59,857 nt of DNA from the NCBI GenBank assembly GCA_015484945.1, contig WFUO01000015.1, positions 1 to 59,857 on the forward strand, in the 5' to 3' direction. The notes below the pieces were generated by a model. That model was given only the letters and a program-made list of their open reading frames with translations, was not told the origin of the DNA and made no database searches. Within the stretch, counting starts at the first letter, position 1; every line of letters begins with the position of its first letter. This DNA comes from Gammaproteobacteria bacterium. GTDB taxonomy: Bacteria > Pseudomonadota > Gammaproteobacteria > WFUO01. A program made the position numbers and the translations under genes. Positions 1-10,213 of this stretch are shown here, piece after piece.

Positions 1-330
1 CGCGAGGTCGATGATGACAGCTTCACCTATGTCTGGGATCAGGCGAAGTACAACCCCATCACTGGCGAGATGCTGTGTCACATCCATTTCAATTTTCCCG
101 ATGGCTCGCGCATCGAGCGCGCGTTCACCTACGACTGGCGCCTGTGGAGCATCCCCGAGGTGATCGAGCTGTTGCGTGAAGCGGGTTTCAGCGATACCCG
201 GGTGTACTGGGAAGAGTTCCAGGACAGCGACGATGACGACGAATATCTCGAGGGCACCGGCAACTATCGTGCGGTGACCGAGATCGAAAACCAGGAATCC
301 TGGGTGAGTTACATCGCTGCCATCGTTTGA
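1..330 (+). CDS. C-terminal part of a probable class I SAM-dependent methyltransferase (5' truncated by window)
   Basis: Frame 1 open from base 1 to TGA at 330; acidic C-terminus with RAFTYDWRLWSIPEVIELLREAGF resembles the C-terminal part of SAM methyltransferases. Confidence 0.5.
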   Translation, partial: REVDDDSFTYVWDQAKYNPITGEMLCHIHFNFPDGSRIERAFTYDWRLWSIPEVIELLREAGFSDTRVYWEEFQDSDDDDEYLEGTGNYRAVTEIENQESWVSYIAAIV

Positions 331-744
331 TCAGCCGCCGATCACCGTGACCGTGATCCGGCGCCGGTGCCCCATGCTGCGATGTTCCCACAGATAGACG
401 CCCTGCCAGGTGCCCAGCGCGCACTGCCCTCGGGTGACCGGAATACCGAGACCGTTTTGGGTAAGGATACTGCGCACATGGGCCGGCATGTCGTCGGGGC
501 CCTCGGCGGTATGGATGAACATCGGATCACCGTCCGGCACCAGACGCGCCATGAAGGTTTCGAGATCGGCGCGCACATCCGGATCGGCGTTCTCGCACAG
601 GATCAGCGAGGCGCTGGTGTGATGCACGAACACATGACACAGACCGGTATCCACGCCGGATTCACGCACACCGCGCTGGAGCTCTGCGGTGATGTCGTAA
701 GTACCACGCCCACGCGTGGTGATGGTGAAACTGAACTGATGCAT
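331..744 (-). CDS. YjbQ/UPF0047 family protein (secondary thiamine-phosphate synthase type)
   Basis: 137 aa; HVFVHHTSASLILCENADPDVRADLE...GTWQGVYLWEHR is the UPF0047 signature. Confidence 0.9.
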   Translation of the reverse strand: MHQFSFTITTRGRGTYDITAELQRGVRESGVDTGLCHVFVHHTSASLILCENADPDVRADLETFMARLVPDGDPMFIHTAEGPDDMPAHVRSILTQNGLGIPVTRGQCALGTWQGVYLWEHRSMGHRRRITVTVIGG

Positions 745-776
745 GCGGGGCTCCTGTTGAAACCAAGGACAAGCTC

Positions 777-1130
777 ATGACGAATCATACACAGTCGGCA
801 GATATCTTCGATACCTCGCTGGAGGGCTTCGAGCGTCAGGTCATCGATGCTTCGTATCATCGCCCGGTGCTGGTCGATTTCTGGGCCGCGTGGTGTTCGC
901 CCTGTATCGTCATCGCCCCGGTGCTGGAGAAGGTCGTGCTCGCCCGCCGGGGCGAGATTGCCCTTGCACGGCTGGAAGTCGATGAGGGCGAGAACATGAA
1001 ACTGGCCGGCAGGTATCAGGTGCGCGGCTTTCCCACCATCATCCTGTTTCGCAACGGCGAGGAACAGGGGCGTTTCAGCGGCGCCCGGCCCGCGCACGAA
1101 ATCGAGGCATTTATTGATCGGTATCTGTGA
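777..1130 (+). CDS. Thioredoxin family protein
   Basis: 117 aa with VLVDFWAAWCSPCIVIAPVLEK and a cis-Pro region GFPTIILF. Confidence 0.9.
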   Translation: MTNHTQSADIFDTSLEGFERQVIDASYHRPVLVDFWAAWCSPCIVIAPVLEKVVLARRGEIALARLEVDEGENMKLAGRYQVRGFPTIILFRNGEEQGRFSGARPAHEIEAFIDRYL

Positions 1131-1152
1131 TTCCTTTTGCCTTCTCATTCAA

Positions 1153-1441
1153 ACGCAGGGACGCAAAGGCGCAAAGAACGCGGAGGTAATATCATAGTTG
1201 CCGATTGCCCGGCCTTTACACAGTTTCCTGTTGTCGTAAATACCCATGAATCACCAGAAAACATTTAACCACTGGGAACACGGGGAGCAGTGGGAAAAGC
1301 CTTGTTTATAAACCCGGTATTCGCTGTATTTCTCATGTTCAACTGAGCTTGCGGTTTGCTATAACGTGCCAGAAAATTTCATGCGCTTGACGAATTCGTG
1401 AACAAGCCTTCATTCCTCCGCGTTTTTTGCGTCTCTGCGTT
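1153..1441. repeat. Inverted repeat pair (acgcaaaggcgcaaag / ctttgcgtctctgcg type) bounding a non-coding segment
   Basis: Left arm aacgcagggacgcaaaggcgcaaagaacgcggagg (1153-1186); right arm cctccgcgttttttgcgtctctgcgtt (1415-1441) is close to its reverse complement minus one repeat unit. Confidence 0.6.
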
Positions 1442-1462
1442 CCATATTTCAGGTACGATATT

Positions 1463-1792
1463 TTATTTACCGGGCTGGTAGATGCGGGTGTTGAGGGGTT
1501 CGCCGTAGATGTCGATGTTGACGGCCTCTGTGCCCGGCATCCGGGTGACGATATAGCCGGCCAGCAGGCGGGCCATGTTGTCGTTGCCGGTTTCGATCGC
1601 GGTCATCAGCTTGTCGGCGACGATCTGGCAACGCTGTTCGGTATCCGGGCTTTCGATGAATTCCGGCCCCATCTTCCAGCCGCCATCCATGTCGCGGTCG
1701 ATCTTGTCGAAGAAGTCGTGCCCTTCCTCCAGTACCATCTCGGGTATCTCTATCTTGTGCAGCTCATTGCCGATATAGACGTCCAGCTTCAT
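1463..1792 (-). CDS. Hypothetical protein, 109 aa
   Basis: Intact ORF with coding-like composition, not overlapped by a better ORF. Confidence 0.6.
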   Translation of the reverse strand: MKLDVYIGNELHKIEIPEMVLEEGHDFFDKIDRDMDGGWKMGPEFIESPDTEQRCQIVADKLMTAIETGNDNMARLLAGYIVTRMPGTEAVNIDIYGEPLNTRIYQPGK

Positions 1793-1900
1793 GTTGCTAT
1801 CCTGTAGTGGTCGGGACGTGCGATTCTATCATATGCAGGGATTACAGCCCCGCCTGTCGGTGCCGATAAGGGGTGTATTGAGGTTGTTTGGGCGGATTCG

Positions 1901-3553
1901 ATGGCGCAAGACGGAACAACGCAGTCAAAGACCCTGCGCGATGTCAGGATACGTTATCTGAGACAATTGCCGGCGCGGGTTCAGCGGCTCGAGGATGGCT
2001 GGCGCGCGCTGGACGGCGAATCGTGCAGCACGGTGGCCGAGCGCCTGTATAACGAGTTGCATGGCCTCAAGGGCTCGGGCGCCACGTTCGGCTTTCCCGA
2101 GATCAGCGAAATCGCGCGTGAGCTGGAGGAGATGCTCGGTCATGGCGGTGAACCCGACGAAACCTGCCGGCGGCATTTCGGGCAGCGCCTGGCCAGGCTC
2201 AGGGAACTTGCCGATGAGCTCGCCGGTCAATCGCCGCCCGCAGTCGATACAGACGAAACACCGATGGTTCCGGTCGGTATCGGCAGGCGTCTGCTGATCG
2301 TCGATGACGATCCCGAACAGGCCGAGCTGTTGCGCCTGAAGCTGGAGCAATACGGTTATGAGGTCGGTATCCTGCAGGATCTCGGGCAGATCGAATCATC
2401 ACTGAAAGAACATGCCGTTGACGTGATCCTGATGGATATCGTACACCAGCACGACAAGGAGGCGGGCCTCAACATCATCAGCGAATTGCGCGACCACGGG
2501 ATCGACCTGCCGCCGTTGATCTTTACCTCGGCGCGTGGTGATATCCATGCCCGGCTGCGCGCCACCCAGGCCGGCGGCAGCGGCTATTTCGTCAAGCCGG
2601 TCGATGTCCAGGCGCTGGTCGATACGCTCGATCGCCTGGTGCAGGTTGCCGACGAAGAACCCTGCCGGGTCATGATCGTGGATGATGCCGCGTCACTGAC
2701 GGAATACTATCGCAGCGTGCTTGAGGAGGCGGGCATGCAGGTGTCTGTCGTGGACGACCTGTCACGCCTGTTGCCGCTGATGTCGGAATTCGCACCCGAG
2801 TTGATCCTCCTGGACACCTGTTTCGGCCGCTACAGTGGTATCGACATCGCCGCGATGATCCGTCAGGACGAGAGCTGGCTCAGGGTGCCGATCGTGTTCC
2901 TGTCGGGTGAATCCACGATCGAGCGGCGCCTGCAGGCGATCCGCGTGGGCGCCGACGACTATTTGACCAAGCCCATCCATGACGACTATCTGGTGACTTC
3001 GGTACGCATGCGTATCCGGCGTTACCGCAACTTGCGCATGATGATGGAACGCGACAGCCTGACCGGCCTGCTCGATCACGTGCATATCAAGGAGCGGCTG
3101 GACGTGGAGGTCGGGCGGGCATTGCGTCAGCATGCGTCACTGGTGTTCGCAATGCTGGATATCGATCATTTCAAGCAGATCAACGATCATCATGGACATG
3201 CCGCGGGTGACCGGGTGATCAAGAACCTGTCGCGCATGATGACACGGCGCCTGCGCAGTTCCGACATTACCGGGCGCTATGGTGGCGAGGAGTTCGCCGT
3301 AATCCTGCCCGATACCTCGATAACCGACGCCACGCGGTTGATGGATTCGCTGCGCGAACGGTTCTCCGACATGATACACGAGTCGGAAGGGCGGCGTTTC
3401 CGCGTGACGTTCAGCTGCGGGCTGGCGGCGTTTCCGGATTTCGATCATGTGCAGGGTCTGCTGGAAGCGGCCGACCGGGCGCTTTACCGGGCCAAGGCGG
3501 CAGGCCGCAATCGGATCGAGATCGCCACGCCTGACGATCAGGGTCAGGTATAG
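1901..3553 (+). CDS. Hpt-REC-REC-GGDEF response regulator / diguanylate cyclase
   Basis: N-terminal ELHGLKGSGATFGF (Hpt-like); two receiver domains (LLIVDDDPEQ..., VMIVDDAASL...); C-terminal RYGGEEFAVIL. Confidence 0.9.
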   Translation: MAQDGTTQSKTLRDVRIRYLRQLPARVQRLEDGWRALDGESCSTVAERLYNELHGLKGSGATFGFPEISEIARELEEMLGHGGEPDETCRRHFGQRLARLRELADELAGQSPPAVDTDETPMVPVGIGRRLLIVDDDPEQAELLRLKLEQYGYEVGILQDLGQIESSLKEHAVDVILMDIVHQHDKEAGLNIISELRDHGIDLPPLIFTSARGDIHARLRATQAGGSGYFVKPVDVQALVDTLDRLVQVADEEPCRVMIVDDAASLTEYYRSVLEEAGMQVSVVDDLSRLLPLMSEFAPELILLDTCFGRYSGIDIAAMIRQDESWLRVPIVFLSGESTIERRLQAIRVGADDYLTKPIHDDYLVTSVRMRIRRYRNLRMMMERDSLTGLLDHVHIKERLDVEVGRALRQHASLVFAMLDIDHFKQINDHHGHAAGDRVIKNLSRMMTRRLRSSDITGRYGGEEFAVILPDTSITDATRLMDSLRERFSDMIHESEGRRFRVTFSCGLAAFPDFDHVQGLLEAADRALYRAKAAGRNRIEIATPDDQGQV

Positions 3554-4944
3554 GCGCTGAGCCGGTTCCAGGCGTCCAGCGCGGCCACCTTGTAGGCCTC
3601 GGCCAGGGTCGGATAATTGAAGACGTTTTCCAGGAAGTAGTCCAGTGTGCCACCCAGCGTCAGTACCGCCTGGCCGATGTGGATCAACTCGGTGGCATGT
3701 TCACCCAGGATGTGAACACCGAGGATCTTGCGCGTGTCCGGGGCCACCAGCAGCTTCAGCAGCCCGCTGTCCAAGCCGATGATCTGTCCGCGCGCGGTCT
3801 CCCGCAGACGCGCGATGCCGGTCTCGTAGGGGATGTTCTTTTCGGTCAGCTCCTGTTCGTTCATGCCGATCATGCTGATCTCCGGTACCGCATAGATGCC
3901 GAACGGGAAGTGCTCGGGCGGGCTGGCATCACAAACGCCGAACGCATGACAGGCCACCAGCCGGCCCTGTTCCATCGAGGTCGAGGCCAGGCTGGGAAAG
4001 CCGATGACGTCCCCGGCCGCATAGATATGCGCCACACAGGTCTGGAAATGTTCATTGACCGGTATCCGCCGGCGCTCGTCGGGTTCGATGCCGGCCTTGT
4101 CCAGACCCAGGTCATAGGTCGATCCCATGCGTCCGGCGGCGAACAGGGCAACCTCGGTGACAATACGCTTGCCGCTGGCCAGCAACGTGACGACCTGGCC
4201 CTGTTCGTTTTTTTCCACGCTGGCCACCTTCTCACCCAGGCGGACCATGGTGCCGCGTTCACGCATGTAGTGCAGCAGTTCCTCGACCAGTTCATGGTCG
4301 AGAAAACCGAGCAGTTCCTTGCGTCCGTCGATCAGGGTGACCTTGGTATCCAGCGTGCCGAAGATGGACGCATATTCCACACCGATCACACCGGCACCGA
4401 TGATGGCCATGGTGCGCGGGGTCTTCTTCAGTTTCAACAGCGCATCACTGTCGATAATGGTTTCATTGTCGAATGGTACGTCGTCCTTCTTTACCGGCCT
4501 GCTGCCAGTGGCGATGAGGATCTTTTCGGCCTGGTAACAGGTGATCTCGCCGTCATGGCTCTCGACCTGAATGGTGTGCGGGTCCCTGAACGAGCCGACA
4601 CCGTAGATGACGTTGACGCCATTGCGTTGCAACTGGTCCTGGATGATGGATATTTCGTGCTGCAGGGTGATGTTCAGGCGCGTCATCAGGTCATCCATGG
4701 TCACGTGTTCCTTGAGCCGGTAGCCCTGACCATACAGTCCGCGCTGGTTCCAGCCCGACAGGTACAGGGCCGCCTCGCGCAGGGTCTTGCTCGGGATCGT
4801 GCCCGTGTGTACCGAAACGCCGCCAACTACCTGCTTGCGTTCGACGATGGCGACGCTCTTGCCCAGCTTGGCGGCCTGGATGGCCGCGCGCTGGCCCGCC
4901 GGGCCGCTGCCGATGACGAGAAAATCATAACGATGCATGTTCAT
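3544..4944 (-). CDS. sthA: Si-specific NAD(P)+ transhydrogenase
   Basis: 466 aa FAD disulfide-oxidoreductase fold; VIGSGPAGQRAAIQAAKLGKSVAIVE, GGVSVHTGTIPSKTLREA, AAGDVIGFPSLASTSMEQGR. Confidence 0.93.
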   Translation of the reverse strand: MNMHRYDFLVIGSGPAGQRAAIQAAKLGKSVAIVERKQVVGGVSVHTGTIPSKTLREAALYLSGWNQRGLYGQGYRLKEHVTMDDLMTRLNITLQHEISIIQDQLQRNGVNVIYGVGSFRDPHTIQVESHDGEITCYQAEKILIATGSRPVKKDDVPFDNETIIDSDALLKLKKTPRTMAIIGAGVIGVEYASIFGTLDTKVTLIDGRKELLGFLDHELVEELLHYMRERGTMVRLGEKVASVEKNEQGQVVTLLASGKRIVTEVALFAAGRMGSTYDLGLDKAGIEPDERRRIPVNEHFQTCVAHIYAAGDVIGFPSLASTSMEQGRLVACHAFGVCDASPPEHFPFGIYAVPEISMIGMNEQELTEKNIPYETGIARLRETARGQIIGLDSGLLKLLVAPDTRKILGVHILGEHATELIHIGQAVLTLGGTLDYFLENVFNYPTLAEAYKVAALDAWNRLSAYT

Positions 4945-5057
4945 CCTCCGGTTGATGAGACACTAATGAGCTTAGCGTCCGCTCACCGGATTTCTATAAA
5001 AATGATCGGGTCATTACCGCTGCCGGCAGGGAGGTTGAACCGTAACCGTTGAAAGGC

Positions 5058-5543
5058 TTACGGATTGGCGGGGCGTTGCCAGGTGCCGGACTTGCCGCCT
5101 GATTTCTTCAACAGGCGAATGTCGGTGAGCGTCATGCCACGATCGACGGCCTTGCACATGTCGTAGATGGTCAGCAGTGCGGTCTGTACCGCCTGCAGGG
5201 CCTCCATTTCGACACCGGTGCTGCCGGTGGTGCGTACCGTGGCGCGGCATTGCACCAGGTTTTGCACGGTATCGGGTTCGAGCTCGATGCCGACATGGGT
5301 CAGCGCCAGTGGATGGCACAGCGGAATCAGATCGGGTGTCTTCTTGGCCGCCATGATGCCGGCGATACGGGCCACGCCGAGCACGTCGCCCTTCTTGTGC
5401 CCGCCCTCGACGATCAGGCGCAGGGTTTCCGGCTGCATGCGGATGACGCCCTCGGCCACGGCCTCGCGGTGGGTGGCGGCCTTGTCGCCGACATCCACCA
5501 TCCAGGCCTTGCCTTTCTCGTCGAAGTGGTTGAGTTCGGACAT
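5058..5543 (-). CDS. moaC: Cyclic pyranopterin monophosphate synthase MoaC
   Basis: 161 aa; [60 protein letters not shown]. Confidence 0.95.
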   Translation of the reverse strand: MSELNHFDEKGKAWMVDVGDKAATHREAVAEGVIRMQPETLRLIVEGGHKKGDVLGVARIAGIMAAKKTPDLIPLCHPLALTHVGIELEPDTVQNLVQCRATVRTTGSTGVEMEALQAVQTALLTIYDMCKAVDRGMTLTDIRLLKKSGGKSGTWQRPANP

Positions 5544-5571
5544 GGCGGGCGGGTTTCCTGGCTGATTTCCG

Positions 5572-5588
5572 GTATAATGCCATTATAC
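5572..5588. promoter_or_regulatory. Perfectly palindromic double -10 element between divergent moaC and moaD
   Basis: gtataatg-c-cattatac: TATAAT can be read on both strands. Confidence 0.6.
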
Positions 5589-5622
5589 GGCCATCCCGGC
5601 CGCACAACCAGCAAGGCAGAGC

Positions 5623-5853
5623 ATGATCCAGGTACGTTATTTCGCCTCGTTGCGTGAACGCATCGGCCGCGACACCGACAGCGTGGAGGCCACACGGGTG
5701 CGCACCGTGGCCGATGTCTGGCAGGTGCTGCATCCGCAACAACCCATGCCGGCCAATACGCTGTGCGCGGTCAACATGGACTATGTGGATCCGTCCTCAC
5801 CGGTCACCGATGGCGACGAGGTAGCCTTCTTTCCGCCGGTTACGGGTGGCTGA
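5623..5853 (+). CDS. moaD: Molybdopterin synthase sulfur-carrier subunit MoaD
   Basis: 76 aa ubiquitin-like protein ending in GG. Confidence 0.93.
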   Translation: MIQVRYFASLRERIGRDTDSVEATRVRTVADVWQVLHPQQPMPANTLCAVNMDYVDPSSPVTDGDEVAFFPPVTGG

Positions 5854-6296
5854 TGAAGATCGACATCACAGACCGGCCCTTCGACCCCTGGCAATGCATT
5901 CAGACGCACCAGCGTGACGCGCTCGAGCCCGGCAGCCATGGCGCCATGACGGTATTCGTTGGCAGCATGCGTGATTTCAACGAGGGTGACGAGGTTCAGG
6001 CCATGGAACTGGAGCATTACCCGGGCATGACCGAAAGATTTCTGCAGCGCCTGGCCGATGAGGCCGGACAGCGCTGGTCTCTTCTCGACCTGCTCATCGT
6101 GCACCGTGTCGGATACCTGCAACCGGGAGATCCCATCGTGCTCGTCGCCGTCTGGTCGGCCCATCGCCTAGACGCCTATGAGGCGAACCGTTTCCTGATG
6201 GAGGCGCTCAAGTCCCGCGCGCCGTTCTGGAAGAAGGAACAGACGTCCTGCGGCCCGCGTTGGGTGGAGAAGAACACGCCAGGCTACGGGGCCTGA
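5853..6296 (+). CDS. moaE: Molybdopterin synthase catalytic subunit MoaE
   Basis: TGATG overlap with moaD; GAMTVFVGSMRDFNEG...LEHYPGMTE...KSRAPFWKKEQT. Confidence 0.95.
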   Translation: MKIDITDRPFDPWQCIQTHQRDALEPGSHGAMTVFVGSMRDFNEGDEVQAMELEHYPGMTERFLQRLADEAGQRWSLLDLLIVHRVGYLQPGDPIVLVAVWSAHRLDAYEANRFLMEALKSRAPFWKKEQTSCGPRWVEKNTPGYGA

Positions 6297-6441
6297 GGGT
6301 CCTTTTTCCGCTCCGCAACGGCTTTTTGCCAGCAAAAGGCTCAGGTTTTTGCTCGACAGGCCGATATAAAGGGTCTATAAGAAAAAAGCCAATAAAAATA
6401 AAGACCTCCCATCAGAGGTTTCATGAGGGGCGTGTCAAGTC

Positions 6442-9400
6442 ATGCTGGAACTGATCGTGCTGGGTGTTTCCGCGGTGCTGCAATACATTGCCGCGTTTCT
6501 GGCCATTCGCCTGACCGGTAAACTGGGTGGGTTGCTGGTCTGGGGGTCGCTGGCGGCCGCCCTGTTGCTGATGGCCGTGCGCCGCACGCTGACACTGGCC
6601 AACAATGTCTCGCGTTATCCCGACATCACGCTGACCCTGTCCACCGAACTCGTGGTATTGCTCATTTCGGTGCTGATGCTGTTTGCGATCGGTGCGATCC
6701 ACCCCATATTCCGCCGTTTCCGCGAGTCCAGGGAAGCCCTGATCGACAGCGAGCGGCGTTTCCGCGTGTTGTCCGACAACACTGCCAGCGCCACGTTCGT
6801 GTTCGACGAGTATTTCATCTACGCCAACCCGGCCGGTCTGGTCATGCTCGACTACCGGCTGGACGAACTGCGTCACAAGCGTTTCACGGACATCCTCGCC
6901 AGCGAGAGCAAACCGGCCTTCGACATCATGCTCGAACGTTTGCGGCGCGATCAGGGCAGTGTCCGTGAAGTGCTGCGTGTGCTTGACCGCCAGGGTGAAC
7001 GCCACTGGCTGGACATCACCTGTAGCGTCATCAATTATGATGGCCATCGCGCGATTCTGGCCACGGCGCTGGATATCAGCGAGAGCCGCAAGGCGGAAGC
7101 CGCCCTGCGCCAGTCGGAAGAGCGTTTCAGCAAGGCCTTTCATGCCAGTCCGGTGATGATCAGTATCTTCAGGGTCAGTGACGGCATGTGTGTGGATGTG
7201 AACGACACCTTCCTCAAGCGTCTTGGCTACGCGCGCGACGAGGTGGTGGGGCGCAAACAGGCCGAGTCCGGCATCTGGTCATCCTGCGCCACCTGTCAGG
7301 ACATGATGGGCATGCTCGATATCGTCGGCATGGGCGAGCAGATCGAAACGCAACTGACGACACAGGCGGGTGGTGAATTGCATGTCGTCGTTTCAGTCGA
7401 GCAGATCGAGCTCGACAATGAGCCCTGTGTGCTGGTTATGTGTCGCGACATCACCGAGGTGCGTCATGAGCAGAACGCCCGGATCGAACGCGAGCGCGGC
7501 CTGTTGCGCCAGCAACAGGCCCTGCTGGAGCTGTCTCACCAGTCGGTGGCCGGACGCCAGGACATGCAATCACTGCTCGAGCGCATCACCAAAAAGGCGG
7601 CCTGGACGCTCGATGTGGACCGGGTTGGTGTCTGGTTGTTCGATGAATCGGGCAGTCACCTGGTCAGCAAGGTCGTCTATGATCATCGAGAAGATGTGTT
7701 TCTCGTACCTGCCGAAGTGGCGTGTAACCGTCTTGGGGATTATTGCGAGCTGTTGTCCAGGCATCTGGTGCTGGCAGTCGAGGATGCCGCGCATGATCCG
7801 CGTATCGACGAAAAGGTGCGTGACGAATTGTTTGCCGATACCCGCGCCGTGATCGACGCCTCGGTACGCGTCAGCAACGAGCTGGTCGGGCGCCTGACAT
7901 TCGAGCACGGTCGTCCGCGCCACTGGCCGGTGGAGGCGCAGAACTTTGCCGCCACGCTGGCGGAAATGGTGGCGCTTGCGGTGGACGAGCAGCGGCGCAT
8001 CGATGCCGAACAGGCCCTGCACCGCGAGAAGGAGCTGGCCCAGACCACGGTGGACTCGATCGGCGACGGCGTCATCACTACCGATGTGCACGGGCATATC
8101 GAATTCATGAACCCGGTGGCCGAGGAACTGTGTGGATGGAAGGAAGCCGAAGCGCTGGGGCTGTCATTGATGCAGGTCGTCGATCTGATCGATGAGAAGA
8201 CACGCCGGCCGGTCGATGATCCCATCGCCGAATGCATCGGGCAGAACCGCAATATCCGTCTGCAGGGTTCGCTGTTGCTGATCAACCATGCCCGTTCACA
8301 GGAGTTTGCCGTCGAGGTGTCTGTATCCCAGATCCGCGGGCCGGACGAATCCCTGGCCGGCCTGGTGCTGGTGTTTCACGATGTCACCGAATTGCGCGGC
8401 ATGGCGCAGAAGATGTCCTACCAGGCACGTCACGATCTGCTTACCGGTCTGCTCAACCGGCGTGAGTTCGAACGCCGCCTGGAGGCGGCGTTGGCGAGTG
8501 CGCGCGATGAGGGACGGCGGCATGCGGTCTGTTATCTGGATCTCGACCAGTTCAAGGTGGTAAACGATACCTGCGGGCACGTGGCCGGCGACGAGATGCT
8601 GCGCCAGTTGGCGCAGAAACTGTCGGGCGTGGTACGCGACAGCGATACCCTGGCGCGGCTGGGCGGAGACGAGTTCGGTATCCTGCTGGACAGCTGCCCG
8701 ATCGACCGCGCGCGCGAGATCTGTCAGCAGTTACTCGATCTGGTGCGCGAGTTCCGCTTCGCATGGAAGGACAAGCTGTTCGAGATTGGCGTCAGTATCG
8801 GCCTGGTGCCGGTCAGCGCCGACAGCGGCAACCTGACCGATGTGCTCAGCGCCGCCGATTCAGCCTGCTATGTGGCCAAGGATCATGGCCGCAACCGCAT
8901 CCATATCTATCAGCCCGACGACAAGGCGTTGGCACGCCACCATGGTGACATGCTGTGGATGCAGCGTATCCAGCAGGCGCTCAATGAAGACCGTTTCGAA
9001 TTGCATCTGCAATTGATTCAACCCTTGTCGCACCATGAACGGCAATCCTGGCATGGCGAGTTCCTGCTGCGCATGCTCGATGAGCAGGGCAAGCTGGTCG
9101 GTCCCGGCTTCTTCATGTCGGCGGCCGAGCGCTATCATCTGATGCCGAGTCTAGACCGCTGGGTGGTGCGCAAGGCCTTCGAATACATTGGCCAGATACG
9201 CAATGTGTCTGATATCAGGGAATTCTCCATCAACCTGTCGGGACAGTCGCTCAACGACGAGAAGCTGATGAAGTTCATCATCGAGCTGTTCGACGAAATG
9301 CGGGTGTCCCCCGAGGAAATCTGTTTCGAGATCACCGAGACCGCGGTGATCAGCAACATGGCGCATGCGACCATCTTCATCGAGGTGTTGCGTGGCATGG

Positions 9401-9720
9401 GCTGCCGCTTCGCGCTGGATGACTTTGGCAGCGGCTTGAGTTCGTTCGCCTACCTCAAGAGCCTGCCGGTAGATTACCTGAAGATCGACGGCCGTTTCGT
9501 ACAGGACATGATCAACGACGAGATCGACCATGCGATGGTCGATTCGATCAACCACATCGGTCATGTCATGGGGATACGCACCATTGCCGAATTCGTCGAG
9601 AACGAGGCAACCCTGGAACGCCTGCGCGCATTGGGCGTGGACTATGCCCAGGGTTATGTGGTTGCCCGCCCGGTGCCGGTCAGCGAGTTGCCGCCGGTAC
9701 CGTGTGCAGCTCGAATGTAA
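6442..9720 (+). CDS. PAS/GAF-GGDEF-EAL c-di-GMP signalling protein with N-terminal membrane segments
   Basis: 1092 aa; hydrophobic N-terminus, PAS repeats, ARLGGDEFGILL, and EAL-domain motifs DDFGSGLSSFAYLKSLPVDYLKIDGRF. Confidence 0.92.
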   Translation: MLELIVLGVSAVLQYIAAFLAIRLTGKLGGLLVWGSLAAALLLMAVRRTLTLANNVSRYPDITLTLSTELVVLLISVLMLFAIGAIHPIFRRFRESREALIDSERRFRVLSDNTASATFVFDEYFIYANPAGLVMLDYRLDELRHKRFTDILASESKPAFDIMLERLRRDQGSVREVLRVLDRQGERHWLDITCSVINYDGHRAILATALDISESRKAEAALRQSEERFSKAFHASPVMISIFRVSDGMCVDVNDTFLKRLGYARDEVVGRKQAESGIWSSCATCQDMMGMLDIVGMGEQIETQLTTQAGGELHVVVSVEQIELDNEPCVLVMCRDITEVRHEQNARIERERGLLRQQQALLELSHQSVAGRQDMQSLLERITKKAAWTLDVDRVGVWLFDESGSHLVSKVVYDHREDVFLVPAEVACNRLGDYCELLSRHLVLAVEDAAHDPRIDEKVRDELFADTRAVIDASVRVSNELVGRLTFEHGRPRHWPVEAQNFAATLAEMVALAVDEQRRIDAEQALHREKELAQTTVDSIGDGVITTDVHGHIEFMNPVAEELCGWKEAEALGLSLMQVVDLIDEKTRRPVDDPIAECIGQNRNIRLQGSLLLINHARSQEFAVEVSVSQIRGPDESLAGLVLVFHDVTELRGMAQKMSYQARHDLLTGLLNRREFERRLEAALASARDEGRRHAVCYLDLDQFKVVNDTCGHVAGDEMLRQLAQKLSGVVRDSDTLARLGGDEFGILLDSCPIDRAREICQQLLDLVREFRFAWKDKLFEIGVSIGLVPVSADSGNLTDVLSAADSACYVAKDHGRNRIHIYQPDDKALARHHGDMLWMQRIQQALNEDRFELHLQLIQPLSHHERQSWHGEFLLRMLDEQGKLVGPGFFMSAAERYHLMPSLDRWVVRKAFEYIGQIRNVSDIREFSINLSGQSLNDEKLMKFIIELFDEMRVSPEEICFEITETAVISNMAHATIFIEVLRGMGCRFALDDFGSGLSSFAYLKSLPVDYLKIDGRFVQDMINDEIDHAMVDSINHIGHVMGIRTIAEFVENEATLERLRALGVDYAQGYVVARPVPVSELPPVPCAARM

Positions 9721-10201
9721 GGTTGTCCAGTTCGGCCATCAGCCAGGTCGGCTCGGCGCCTACACCCCCGGTAGAGCCCGGGTTGGCGTAGATCGTCTTG
9801 CCGCCGCGGACGTTCTCGATCTCTTCCACCGCGTGCCGGTGGTCATGACCGCAACAGACGATGTCCCAGTCGCCCGTGAGCGCCATCGCGCGCGCGTAGT
9901 GCGGATAGTGGACCATGAAGATGCGCCGCCCACCCAGTTCGATACCGGCATCCTGTCCGTGATAGACGATCTGGTTGCCCTCGCGCTGGCTGAGGTGGAT
10001 CAGGGAGACCAGGTCACCGGTGTTGTTGCCGTGGATGACATGGAACGGCACATTGATGTCCTGCACCACGCTCAATGTACTGGGCGCCACCACATCTCCG
10101 CAATGCAGGATCGCCTCGGCACCCAGTCGTACGGCGTCGATGGCCGCGGCCCTGAGCAGCGCGCGGTTGTCGTGGGTATCCGAGACAATGGCGATCTTCA
10201 T
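9680..10201 (-). CDS. YfcE/MJ0936-type metallophosphoesterase
   Basis: KIAIVSDTHDN, ILHCGDVV, VIHGNNTGD, VCCGHDHRHAVEE, NPGSTGG; 3' end overlaps the preceding gene tail-to-tail. Confidence 0.9.
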   Translation of the reverse strand: MKIAIVSDTHDNRALLRAAAIDAVRLGAEAILHCGDVVAPSTLSVVQDINVPFHVIHGNNTGDLVSLIHLSQREGNQIVYHGQDAGIELGGRRIFMVHYPHYARAMALTGDWDIVCCGHDHRHAVEEIENVRGGKTIYANPGSTGGVGAEPTWLMAELDNLTFELHTVPAATR

Positions 10202-10213
10202 GGGATACGCTCG

